Source of the DNA: Neolentinus lepideus HHB14362 ss-1
Lineage: Eukaryota; Basidiomycota; Agaricomycetes; Gloeophyllales; Gloeophyllaceae
Assembly: GCA_001632425.1 (NCBI GenBank)
Contig: KV425552.1
Location: 3,004-64,898 of the forward strand
Direction: 5' to 3'
Length of the DNA stretch: 61,895 nt
Position 1 is the first letter of the stretch; every line of letters starts with the position of its first letter. Position numbers and translations under genes: made by a program. Shown piece by piece: positions 35,075 to 45,857 of this stretch. The notes beneath the pieces are model-generated. The model saw only the letters and a program-made list of their open reading frames with translations. It searched no databases and had not been told where the DNA came from.

Positions 35075-37458
35075 AGGATTACCGGGGGCTGAGCATAATT
35101 TATTCATTCTGGTTATTGGCATCTGTAGTGCGTATTAAGACACCGACCGTCGTCTCCAGTCACTGACATTCTCGCGTAGTACCTATGCAAATCACTTAAC
35201 GAATTTCCGTGAACGGGAGGCGGATGAGGGTCAGCGGTGTGGGATGTTGTTTTTCGGAGGTTGCGGTTTGCGGACATTACTTGCTGGGCGTGTATAATTC
35301 CGTCCAATTTTTATCCTACTTCGTATATTCGGCACTGGCGGCTTTGTACTTTGGTGGACACGAGGAGGGAGAGATAGCGATACCTAGACAGCACGAGCGG
35401 ACGGCAGCATGAGGAGAAAATAATCATTTGGCAAATCCTTGTCATCCGAACGTACCTGAGCAATATTTGGTGGCACTGAGAAAGTAATCTCTTCTCGAGC
35501 AAGAAAGCGGGGGTCGCCATGCGCAGTACCTTAGCGTCGGCATTCCATTAAAGAGTAGTGGAGACAACATGTGTGGATACGCACAGATATTCCACAAGAG
35601 TGCCCATATATCTTCCTGCGATACTTATAATGACGTGTCCGAGTTCTAGGCATCCTGCATCTGAGACACCCTGAATACGCTGAGCCAAGGATTATACACA
35701 GTGAAACAACGAAGTAAACGCGCAGTGGTCTGAGAGGAATTGGCCCAGAAAACGTGACACTGAATTGTCTGTCGATCTATATCAATCCAATAACATCGAA
35801 TGTGTGTCCTGTAGACTCACGATTGCGTCAGTGCTCTCGTGTCATTTCTGGAGAGTACCGTGGAGCGACGAATACTGAATGAACCAGGAATAATACTTGC
35901 TCGTGCTCCTCTAATACCATCCAATGCTGCAACTCGGTGCAGAAGGAAAGACCCCTCCACGGTGACTCTTTCTGACTGTAGTAGACACCTCCGTTCAGAG
36001 TATCAGTGCCACGACTGATAATCATCTGCTCGAGGATGAGGATGGGAGACTAATTTGATTGATAGCCCTGCCCACTTAGTCTATTGTAGAAACAAATGGC
36101 ACAAACAGACAGATCTCTAACATACCATCTACAAGACTCGGCTGATCACTCATGACAAGCAGTTTTCACTATAGTGGAACGCGTTTACTTTTCGCCTTTG
36201 TGGTGATTCGTGAAGTGCCAACAATCGACTCGGAAGTCTGGTCAGCGTAGCCGGTCATGTCAGACGTGAACTTTATATGCACCTCACTTGAGCGTGCTGT
36301 AGCAGGTGAGGAGTGGAGGAGGCTGGATTTCCGAGATGAAACGGAATATCGACCATCAGCGTGTCATATTTGGCTCAGGTGGCGCAAAGAAAAAAATTCT
36401 ATATGCATCTACGTTGTGCACAGATCCATTACTCTCTAAAGGAGGTTCACTAGTAGACAGCACGGAGACGTTGATCCCGTACACCCTGGCACGAATATCT
36501 CAGCTGTCATCGAGTCGAGTTATCATGTCTGAATTTCACGATAAAACAAGTCTTATCCCTTATTTTCTTTCTCGATCTCAACCCTTACATGGAAGCTTTC
36601 CCCCGATCCTCCGGCCAGCTGAGAGACGCCTATCAATACTGAAAGTGTGTTCCTACTCGCCGATCACTCAATGTACCTTCGGTCGACCACCCTTGTGTTC
36701 TCTGGGCATCCGTTTCACTGGCTTGTCTTTCCCCGCTGATCTTCCAAATCTTTTAGACATCAGCTGTCTACAGCATTAGCACTCAAACACTATACTGAGG
36801 AATCCAGTTGCTGTTGAATGGCCGAGTCTGATCTATATCGGGCTTGTCAATTCTTCAATCAGAGATGCAGTTTCGCATCTGCCTACTTGCATTTCGGAAT
36901 GAATGCGGTAAGCTTGATCATACCTCTATGAATCGATCGACGTCACTGGTCGACCTTGTTTATATGAACATGTCGGCAGCGTATATCATACGCCTGTGCC
37001 TCGGCAGGCCAAATTTAAATCGTCACTACTTTCATTGGTGTTTCTCACCGCTTGATAACCACTCGGTCCGCGACTGGTGCTCGCCATTAGTCAAGCCGTT
37101 TGATTATAACTGACGAATTGAGTTAGATATTCATAGCGGTCTGGGTCTGCTCACATTTCGCCTTCTTTCGCTGTTACGGCCAATACAGCACATTCTGATA
37201 ACATAGGTACGGCAGCATCAACCAGCTGACACTCTACGAACCCAAAAAAATTGGAAACTCAGGGTCAAATGGCCGTAGAGAACGTTGGATACTCTCCACG
37301 TCCATTCAATTCGTCCCTCACGAAGACGCTTCGATCGCGCTCAGTGTTGCATCGCATGGTCACGAACACAACACTCTTTGACTACACAGTCAGTTGAATT
37401 TGTGTATATATGCCTGCGCCTCAAAACATGTCTATCGTAATCTGGCTACCCATTCAAC
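35075..37458. other. Gene-poor stretch downstream of the pheromone gene
   Basis: I looked here for a seven-helix receptor and for further CaaX-ended small frames on both strands and found none. Two minus-strand strings (YSPEMT at about 35840 and DIWALL at about 35600) faintly recall protein kinases but are too short to call. TATATA at 37405-37410 is the likely core promoter of oxygenase 3. Confidence 0.5.
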
Positions 37459-39080
37459 ATGCCTAGCCGAACGCTGCCCCACGTTGAACCATATATACCA
37501 GCTCCGCCACCGACTGAGGATCGTACGTCTGATCCCCTTGTCGGTTGAGTGTATGCTAACCTTCACGTTCATCTTCAGTGGAATATGCTGACCTTTCAAT
37601 TATCGACCTGAGCAAGGCAGCGACAGCAGAGGGCCGCGCAGAGCTTGCAGTCATCGCTCGGGATGCCATGAAAACTTCAGGCTTCATGTATGCCGTTAAC
37701 CATGGATATACCCCCGCTCAGGTACCGCTCTTATCATCGTTTTCATCTTCACCTTGACCGGTTCTGACCTATTCAGACGAAGCGCATATTCGATATCGCG
37801 AACACACCGTTCGACGCTGTGAAGAACGATGAGAAGCAGATGTACGCCGGCAATATCAAGGCGACTGGATCCTATCTGGGATACAAACTTCGGAGCTATT
37901 GGGCAAGACTTGTTTCCCCTCTTGGCAGTCTCACATAATGTTGTATTCAATGCCTTCTCGTCTAGCACATCGACAACGGGGTGCAAGACCAGATCGAGCA
38001 CTACAATAGTATGTGTCAGTACCCAGCAGTACGCGTTTAAATCTCACCAAAGCACGCTGAACCGTAGTCAGCCAAGATGCTCACCGAAAGCAACATCCCC
38101 AAGCGCTCCGGCCTTTCTTGCCAGAGATCGAAGCATTCGTCGAGCATTGCCACGTCAATATTCTTCATCCGATCGTAAGGTAATGAGCCTTCCAACGTCT
38201 TAAACTTCTCACTGCTGTTCATCTGATTCTCTGATCCGCCAGGCTGCTGGCGCTTGGTCTTGAGATGCCAGAAGAATCTATGGTGAACATCCACAAGTAC
38301 GACGCGCAAGGGGAGTCATGGTGTAAGCAGAGTTGTATACCTGAACTGGTGAAATATTTGCTCACATGCTGAACCGGCAGTGCGATTCATGAAGTAGTAC
38401 GTCGACGGAGGCATGTTCACTCGCTCGCATCTATGACAATTTGCTTTGTCAGTTATCCTCGCTCTAAGGACGAGGAAGAGAAGACGAAGAACGTATGGCT
38501 GAAGGGCCACACAGGTATGTAGAGCTACGGTGAAAACTAAGAGATATGAGCCACAAAGACCCGATCTACCGTCGCAGATCTTGGCAGTGTCACGATCCTT
38601 TGGAGCCAGCCTGTCGCCGCTCTCCAAATCATGTCCCCAGAAGGCCGTTGGAAATGGGTCAAGCACATCGAAAACGCCCTCGTGAGCCGTCCCCCTGCGC
38701 ATACCTTCTCCTCGTCTTCACTGAACCCCCAGGTCATCAACATCGGCGACGCGCTCGAGTTTCTCTCTGGCGGTTTCTACAAGGCGACCATCCACCGCGT
38801 CGTTCAGCCGCCGCCTTCGCAGCGCGGCTACCCGCGCTTGGGCGTATTCTACTTCGCCATGTTCGATAATGATGTCCGCCTGAAGCCCCTGGAAGAAAGC
38901 CCGGTGATCAAGAGAGAGGGAGTGCAGCGCGAGCGGCTTCCGCAGGAGGGCCAGGAGCCTACCATGGACGAGTATAGAAAGGTCCGGATCAGCTCGTACG
39001 GGAAGAGTGAGGTGAAGAAGGGGGAAAGCGGCGTGGACACGGAGTATCTTCAAGGAATTCTTGTCAAGCATTATAACTGA
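37459..39080 (+). CDS. 2-oxoglutarate/Fe(II) oxygenase, paralogue 3
   Basis: This is the third member of the local family, in opposite orientation to the other two. The first exon gives MPSRTLPHVEPYIPAPPPTED. Later exons give YADLSIIDLSKAATAEGRAE, YAVNHGYTPAQ, ATGSYLGYKLRSYW, RPFLPEIEAFVEHCHVNILH, LLALGLEMPEESMVN and a 16-nt microexon at 38381-38396 (LRFMKY). The active site follows as WLKGHT-D. The last exons give MSPEGRWKWVKHIENAL, INIGDALEFLSGGFYKATIH and VQPPPSQRGYPRLGV, ending GILVKHYN. All ligands (HxD, distal His) and the 2-oxoglutarate-binding Arg region are present. Confidence 0.88.
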
Positions 39081-40288
39081 CTGGGTATTTGTGTTGCTAT
39101 TTGTGTTGCATTGCGGTCTGTAAGCTAGCACAAGAGAGTTCCCTGCTAGAATGTCAATTACGAGCTGGGATCCTCCAGGCCCTCCTCCAGGGTGGTGTGT
39201 GCTTTCACCGGAAAAAGAACATCATGACGGAACAACGGATGGACGTTTACAGCGATATGGGACTGTCGGACATATTTGCGTATCAGATACAAAATGCAGA
39301 CGTGAATCGATCTCGAGAGGTTGAGGACGTGGAAATGGAGGAAGGTCTGGGGGCCAGATGACTCAGGCCTCAGGCTTCAGGACCCTCTTCTCCCTCTATT
39401 TATTTTATTAATTTTTGAATGTTATCACTGAGCTCGAGTAGTACCATAAATCCTGCACCCTCCTGACCATAGACAGGCAACATGAAGCTGGAGGTAACAT
39501 GTTGGAGCCGGGAACATGCCCGACACCGGAAACATGTGTGTAACAACATGTCATCTATTTTGGAAACTTGCACTCAACCACAACCCAAAACCACCCAACC
39601 TGTGCATAAATTCACGTCAAACCACGACTCGAATTTTTGGACAGTATATGTGCCATAGACAGTACTATCATGGGACAGGAGTTGCAAAAAATCCTGCAAA
39701 TCACCATACAGCGTCGGCTGTGCTCAGCATTTTCATGATCAGTCTTCATAGAATCATGCAATGTCACCTTGCGAACATGATTATGATTTTTCCGCAATTT
39801 AATATCTAATGTTACAAGTGCTGGAGAGGTACTGGGTTGTGGACGGGAGTTGCAAAAGATTTGTCACGCATCAGTCACACGTCCAGACTCCGATCCGGCA
39901 AAGGCTCAAACGACATACTCCGCTTGACTGTCAACGAGCGGAGTTTGAATGTCATGTCAAGCGATGTCACGCCCTGCGCCCGGGAGCTGCAATTCGACAT
40001 CCTTAAAGGTCCTCAAGGACTTTTATGCTTACTTGGTTGGTTATTTAGACAGAAGAATAGTAGATAAAACTATCCCAAACTTGATTTTAACGTAAATGCT
40101 TATTATACCAGAGAGATCTCTTGTTTACATGCTGCAATCAGTATTGAGGCTCAGGTATCTCGACCAGCAATCCTTACCACACATGTTTTTCTTTGATTTT
40201 ACTCCATGAACAGTATATCCTAGTCTATATCTATGCATCTGTGGTGGTCCCAAATTTTTTTGCTCAGTGTGGACGGTGTAGTAGGGGT
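39081..40288. other. Intergenic with short dispersed repeats
   Basis: Copies of the GGACGGGAGTTGCAAAA motif occur at 39671-39688 (one mismatch) and 39840-39857. Several AACATG words cluster at about 39480-39550. No coding region is supported. Confidence 0.5.
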
Positions 40289-40325
40289 TGGGACGGGAGT
40301 TGCAAATTTTGCAACTCCCGTCCCA
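40289..40325. repeat. Perfect 18-bp palindrome, part of a small repeat family
   Basis: TGGGACGGGAGTTGCAAA (40289-40306) and its exact reverse complement (40308-40325) flank one T. The right arm continues into CATGATAGTA, whose inverse also flanks the copy at about 39663-39688, so this is a transposed repeat end and not chance. It may be abutting termini of a MITE-like element. Confidence 0.7.
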
Positions 40326-40643
40326 TGATAGTATATGCCATATTTGGACCTCGCTGCGCGCTTACCCACGCGCTTCAAAGGTTGGGAAGGGATGGCGACA
40401 TATGCCCAGTGGGTGTCGCACATACTTGCATGATGACTGAGTACTGATGGGTCGCACACATACATGTATACGAAATGAACGAGGTTTCACTTGTTCACCC
40501 CCTCTTCTCTAGATCTGCTATCCTCATCACCGATGCAAAGAGCCTGCTCTATTCTTTTGATGAATCTAGGATCCTGGCGTATCGTACATCTTTTCTAGTT
40601 GTTCATTTACTGTGTCAACAAACCCCGTAGGGCCTGACTTAAA

Positions 40644-41393
40644 TTACGCCTGGTCCTTGACCGCCTGCCAGCTAGGCCTGTCAGTAATATCCTTCCACCA
40701 GCGAGCGACGTTGGGGCGCTTGCCGTCCTCGAGGAAGGAGAAGCCGCAGGGCGCGAGCATGGCACCGTAGGTGAGGTGGAAGAGGTCCGCGAGGGTGATT
40801 TCCTGCGGATGCAGTCAGCATGGACATCGAAAGAGTAGCATGGCAGAAGGACTCACGTCACCGGCTAGGTACTTCTGGATGGCGAGGATCTTCTCGTACG
40901 CGTCGAGCTTGCCCTCGAGGGCGGTGGCGTACTCCTGCACGCGCGCGGGGTCAGTCTGCACACCACGCCTCCTATGCACCAACCACAACTGTCAGCATCG
41001 ACCCAAGCACCATCTAGTCCCAAAGGAAGTTGCTTACGGTTTGAACACCTTCTCAGCCGCGATACCGCTCGCAAAGGGATCGAAGTTGGTGAGCTCGATG
41101 CTCGCGGCCTGCTCAAACTTGGCCTGGGCCTTGACGTCCCTGGGGAGCAGGTCGGAGCCCGCCTTGAGTGCAAGGTAACGGCCGATGGCGCGGGACTCGA
41201 AGAGGACGAAGCCGTCGTCGTCGATGTAAGGCACCTGGCCGAAGGGCTGTTTGGCGACGAACTCGGCGGACTTGTGCTCGCCCTTTGATAGGTCAATGGC
41301 CTTGAGCTCGTAAGGGATGCCGAGCTCCTTGCACACGACGGCGACGCGGCGCGTGCAGGTCGAGTAAGGGCTGCCAACGGGCTGGAGGACCAT
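40644..41393 (-). CDS. Glutathione S-transferase, phi class
   Basis: This is the closest of the three phi GSTs to the family consensus. The start at 41393 gives MVLQPVGSPYSTCTRRVAVVC, then QPFGQVPYIDDDGFVLFESRA without the intron that splits this point in the genes at 9335 and 43948. AQAKFEQAASIELTNFDPFAS, EYATALEGKLDAYEKIL, EITLADLFHLTYGAML and RPNVARWWKDI follow, ending WQAVKDQA. GST fragments at 42983 and the gene at 43948 lie beside it, indicating repeated local duplication. Confidence 0.92.
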
Positions 41394-41467
41394 GGTGGCG
41401 AGTTTGCGAGTTGGATGCAGGATTGATGGACGGTGGGTTGATTTTCATCACAGGACATCAGCCCATC

Positions 41468-41475
41468 TTATATAT
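41468..41475 (-). promoter_or_regulatory. TATA-like element of the phi GST at 40.6 kb
   Basis: ATATATAAG on the minus strand lies about 75-80 nt before the GST start at 41393. Confidence 0.45.
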
Positions 41476-41962
41476 CCCACCGTATTGGAATCGTCTAGAA
41501 GATAGGATGAACAGCATGACAGGAAGAGATTATAGTCCGGCGTTGACTTCAACGGGGGACGGGCAGTGGCTGAATCAGCGTGCGATAAAGTTAGGTAATC
41601 CAGCGTCAGCGCTTTTACGCCCCTTTGCCTGATTTCTACGTGTCTGCTTTTCAATTCCTCTGATGCCCCTCGGGCACAACACTGGATCGGTTCGCGATTG
41701 GACTCAATTTGGGTTGGGTAGGGCGGTTGGGAGGGAAACGTACACAGGGTTTGGCAGATGGTCGTGCGGCATTAGAAAGGTCTGCACGTTGGCCGAACGC
41801 TCTTCCAAGACCAGACTACCAACTCGCCGTCGAGCACCCCCATTGAAAAGGTTGATGTTGACAATTCTGGATGAGATGGATCCTGAATGATCTTTACCTC
41901 CGGGGTTGGTTAATCTAGTCGTGGTACGTCTTTCTATCGGCCACGTCAAGATCTCATGCAGG

Positions 41963-42678
41963 CTAGCGGTGTCTTCTACTTACCCTCGCAACTCCATGGG
42001 CCCTCATTTGGCTAACACTCAATGTCACAGAGTTATCTCCGCTTGCTCGCACCCTAGCTTGGTATCCACCATGAACGATTAACGACTGTACACAGTGCGT
42101 ATCTTTAGCGATCGGACCAAGATCCTGACGCGACTCGCGGTTGAATTAAATCGCATCGAGAGACCGAATGGCGTCCAGTCCTGCGGGCAATTCTGATTCG
42201 TGCTCATCACTCGAATCACCCTTATACTGGTGCGTAGGCGAGTACGTGTGGTCACCGAGGCCATCAAACCATTGCTAGAGCTCCGTCGGCCAAACACTCG
42301 GTTTCGTTCCCCGAGCAACAGACGGGCCGATAGAGTCGTATACATTGAAAGACCGGAGGGAGTATGGATACTTCATCGCGGTTTTTAAATGTGCGACGGC
42401 TCTATCGGTCAGTCCTTCTCGGATCTCTGGTAACCCCTTGTCTACCCAATTGCGTGTTTGATAGATATCAGTGACTGCGATTAGGTCAGGTTATTCCATT
42501 GGTATATCTTGACGGACTCGCGATAAGTACTCGCTCATCGATGTCTACATCGGTGCGAGTCGCGCGTGGTTTGAGATGGGCTGGATTGACGGGATTTTTC
42601 GCACCCTCTAGATAACATCTCGTAATAAATCTCCGGACTGGGATGGAACTCCCATTCGGTAACACAGCGTGTTTCTAC
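41963..42678 (-). pseudogene. Decayed unidentified coding region
   Basis: One minus-strand frame spans 42484 to 41963 (174 codons) with only two stops (42275-42277 and 42146-42148). It includes protein-like strings such as VDKGLPEIREGLTDRAVAH, WFDGLGDHTYSPTHQYKGD and LDAIRSLDAI, and ends at a good GTAAGT donor. Upstream, in another frame, is TEWEFHPSPEIYYEMLSRG (about 42610-42678). Such low stop density suggests a recently broken gene or transposon ORF. I do not recognise the family. Confidence 0.35.
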
Positions 42679-42982
42679 ATCGTCTGAAGGCGCCTCTCGA
42701 ACCAGCACTCAAGTAGAGAACGGTCTTACCGGTTCGGCCCCTACCACTCAAGCCTCGCGGTACATATACAAGGATGCTTGTTAGGCTTACACCGACTGGA
42801 AGGCCAACGACGAGGTGTCCAAAGTCATTGTCTATCGCATACAGCCTGTTTACGAAGTTATCCTGGCTTTCCTCGCCTCGAGAATCCATTGATAGCGGTG
42901 CTCATGCCAGAGATGAGATCCCACACATCCCTCCGCCAGCATTCTAGGGTGAGAAAGAGGAGAAGGAATGAAAGAAGCGCAC

Positions 42983-43153
42983 GATGTATGGCACCTGCCC
43001 GAACGGCTGCCTTTTCATAAATTCGGGCGCCTTGTGCGCTCGCTTGGAGAGGCGGTGCGAGGTGAGCTAGTACGGCAGGCCAAGCTCCCTACACACCACT
43101 GCGACGCGGCGCGTGCAGGTTGAGTACCAGCTGCTGACAAGTTTCAGGACCAC
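42983..43153 (-). pseudogene. Phi-class GST pseudogene, first exon only
   Basis: Read on the minus strand it gives VVLKLVSSWYSTCTRRVAVV and RELGLPY, then a TAG stop, then RAHKAPEFMKRQPFGQVPYI. The initiator ATG is GTG, and nothing of the second domain follows. It is a partial duplicate of the neighbouring phi GSTs. Confidence 0.85.
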
Positions 43154-43947
43154 CTTTAATTTTGCTGTTGGTCCATCGTCTGCACATCCTCGCGCTGTTA
43201 CATATTGAGCTCACCAAGCGTCGCGTAGGGCGGCCGAGCATGCTTGTGTACCTGAATTGCGTCTTGGCTTATAAAGCGCAGAGTAGGGGGTCATATCGAT
43301 CCTTTACGATTCTGCGATGTGTGCCTCCTGAGGTCAGCACATAAGTCGACCCACCGCAGGCTCTCTGTGGCGATAGGCGCGTGAGCTCTGTGTCAATGAC
43401 AATTATGATCTGGAGTTTGTAAGCCAGGTCCGTCGAGGTAAAGCCATTTCGAGTAGAGGTTGACCACGGAGAGTCAGAATCAGAGCAGCTCCAGTATGTA
43501 AACGGTGAGCAGCTAGCTACTAGAATGATCCTGGTATGTAACTGAGCCTCCGTCGCCCCTACATCGGACCTCTAGCTAGCATGATCTTACCTTCAAGAAC
43601 TTTCAGGAATCAAGCCCGCTGATATATTTCGGCACCACTTATAAAATGAAGACTTTCGTCGATGCCGATACATTCTCAGGTTCTCTTGGATAACAACCTG
43701 TGAGAGGACTCATACGTCATAGGCAGAAACTTAATATGATTGGCACACATACCTTCATCCGTGGGATGCTCTCCAGATAGCTCGAAGGTAAGCGCACGAC
43801 CTTACTTATCCTGGTCCACAAACTCCCAAGAACCTGCCAGCCTTATTCGCACCTCCCACGATCATTGAAGCGCCACCGCTCTCTTCAGATACAAATCCAA
43901 AGATCGATCTTAACTTCTCCACCTCTCACGCAACCCCGCCCACCCGC
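43154..43947. other. Intergenic, no supported gene
   Basis: This is the upstream region of the phi GST at 43948. No canonical TATA box is evident, and no domain is seen in the small frames. Confidence 0.4.
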
Positions 43948-44763
43948 CATGGTCCTGAAGCTCTACGGCCACACAGTCTCGACCGCTACTCGGCGCGTCG
44001 CCTGCGTTGCAAGAGAGCTCAAGGTGCCGTACGAGCTCGTGACAATCGACCTTCTCAGCGGCGAGCACAAGAGCGCGCCTGTGCTCGAGAAGCAACCCTT
44101 CGGGCAGTTGCCTTGGATCGTGAGCCCCCTCATTCCCTCCAATTATTGAGCGACCTTACGAGTATGGTTGCAGGACGACGATGGTTTCGTGCTTTTCGAG
44201 TCCCGTGCTATCTGTCGGTACCTTGTGGCAAAATACGGCCCTTCGAGCTCGCTGGTGCCAAAGGATCTGAGTGGGAACGCAAAGTTCGAGGAGGCTGCGA
44301 GTATTGAGATTTGCAATTTCGACCCATATGCGACGGCGATTGGAACGGAGAAGGTCCTTAAACCGTGAGTGGCAAAAAATTTCACTTCGTTGGAGGTGTG
44401 AGAGTAAGAGTTCATGCCTTATTTTGGTAAGGCTATCAGGTGCGCAGCCAGACGAGGCGAAGATCCAAGAAAACCTGGATATTTTGAGTTCAAAGCTGGA
44501 TGCGTATGAGGCGATACTGAGCAAACAGACGTACTTGGCTGGAGACGTAAGTTTGCTTGGTCATCCAAAACGCAATTGAATCTGAGATTCGGATGTAGCA
44601 CATAACTTTGGCCGATCTGTTCCACCTGCCTTTCGGTTACATGGTCACGTCTGCGGCCGGCATCAAGATCCTGGAAGACAGCGATTCCCGGCCTAACGTC
44701 GCGAGATGGTGGAAAGCTGTCAGTTCACGGCCAAGTTGGCAGTCGGTTAAGGATGGAGCGTAG
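43948..44763 (+). CDS. Glutathione S-transferase, phi class
   Basis: The start MVLKLYGHTVSTATRRVACV leads to QPFGQLPWI. An intron is followed by DDDGFVLFESRAICRYLVAKY, FEEAASIEICNFDPYATAIG, ENLDILSSKLDAYEAILSKQ, ITLADLFHLPFGYMV and RPNVARWWKAV. It ends WQSVKDGA at 44763. Four exons match those of the gene at 9335, including the intron after the cis-Pro loop. It is an intact paralogue. Confidence 0.92.
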
Positions 44764-44979
44764 CCAGGCGATAGAACGACAGTGTAGCATAAAACTACGA
44801 AGTCAAAGCATTGCATTGGAGGCTCAATCAAGGTATACAGTGCTTGACAGTGCGGGTTTTTTCGATATTTTTTGTTCATCCCGGATCAAAGATTCCTATG
44901 CTTTCGAAACCGAGCAACGTAGGGACTCGCAATTCACCTTTTCAGGTTTACAGCTGAGCTATGATGTGTCAAGTGAGTG

Positions 44980-45712
44980 TTAGGCGACAACTTGGAAAGA
45001 AGAAGGCCATCCACCTTGCTGTTGATTATTGTCATCCTCTTCCTCTTCAGCGTCTTGAGCGTCTCCATCAGGACCATCACCAGTAACCTCTACGCCGGTA
45101 TCGACCGTACCAGGAGCAGGAAACCAGCCCCACCGACCAAAGTCTACTTTAAGCTCGCCGCCTCTTGTCTGTGCGACTTCTACTCCTTCAGCCTCGAGCT
45201 CCTGTCGTTGGAGCTCGGCACCATTCGTCCCTGGACCACGAGAGGAAATAGTTCCGGCGGACGAAACGACGCGGTACCAAGGCACGGGCGGCTGCACTGT
45301 GGGTGAGAGAAACTTGAGTGCTGTTTCGTATTAGTGGCAAAGAAGTGTGTCGCAAAAGCAGAGACAACCTTGGCCGACATGTCGCGAGTGTCGTGGCATG
45401 CCTATTAGTTTAGCAATGTGTCCTGTGCGAGCCTGTTTCCGATGAAACTAAAAGTCAGACAAGTATATAGTTGCTCACGTTTCAAAGAGGAATTTGCAAA
45501 TGTTATAATGGTGAAGATAATATTCATCCATTGATTGCAAATCGATCCACTTCACCGCTAAGGCTCTAGACGTACCGTAGCTAGTGACCTTCCGTGGTGG
45601 TATCTGTCTTACGACATAATACACCTGTTACAGTCCCATATGCCATACTCAATAATAGACAAGTCAGACAGATTGCAAGACGCACGGCGGCGTGAAACTC
45701 TGCGCTATCCAT
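44980..45712 (-). CDS. ATL1: Alkyltransferase-like DNA repair protein (ATL)
   Basis: ATL proteins resemble O6-alkylguanine-DNA alkyltransferase but lack the acceptor Cys. They bind O6-alkylguanine and hand it to nucleotide excision repair. Spliced exons give MDSAEFHAAVYYVVRQIPP (start 45712), KVTSYGHIAKLIGMPRHSRH, VGQALKFLSPTVQ and VPWYRVVSSAGTISSRGPG, followed by the helix that ends LEAEGVEV. The active-site PCHR is PWYR here: Trp replaces Cys as in all ATLs, and Tyr replaces the usual His. A long acidic, Gln-rich tail ends SFQVVA. Three short introns were placed by eye. It is divergent from TFIIIA, with 145 nt between the ATGs. Confidence 0.87.
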
Positions 45713-45857
45713 CCTCGACGAGCTGTCGAAGACTGTCGGCGACAAAAAGGCCACCAAGCGCCCAAATAAATACAAACAGCCCTATTTTGATGGAAGCCGG
45801 CAACTGTCTGCACCAATGCAAAACGCTGCTCTGTCTAGCACTTGTGCCATATAGCCG

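Noticed and set aside
35540..36025. Protein-kinase-like strings (YSPEMT, DIWALL) on the minus strand
   Set aside because: The strings are too short, lie in different frames, and no catalytic loop, DFG or Gly-rich loop is present.
36306..37113. Frames of 157 and 89 codons examined as a possible STE3 receptor
   Set aside because: No series of seven hydrophobic helices and none of the receptor's conserved residues were found.
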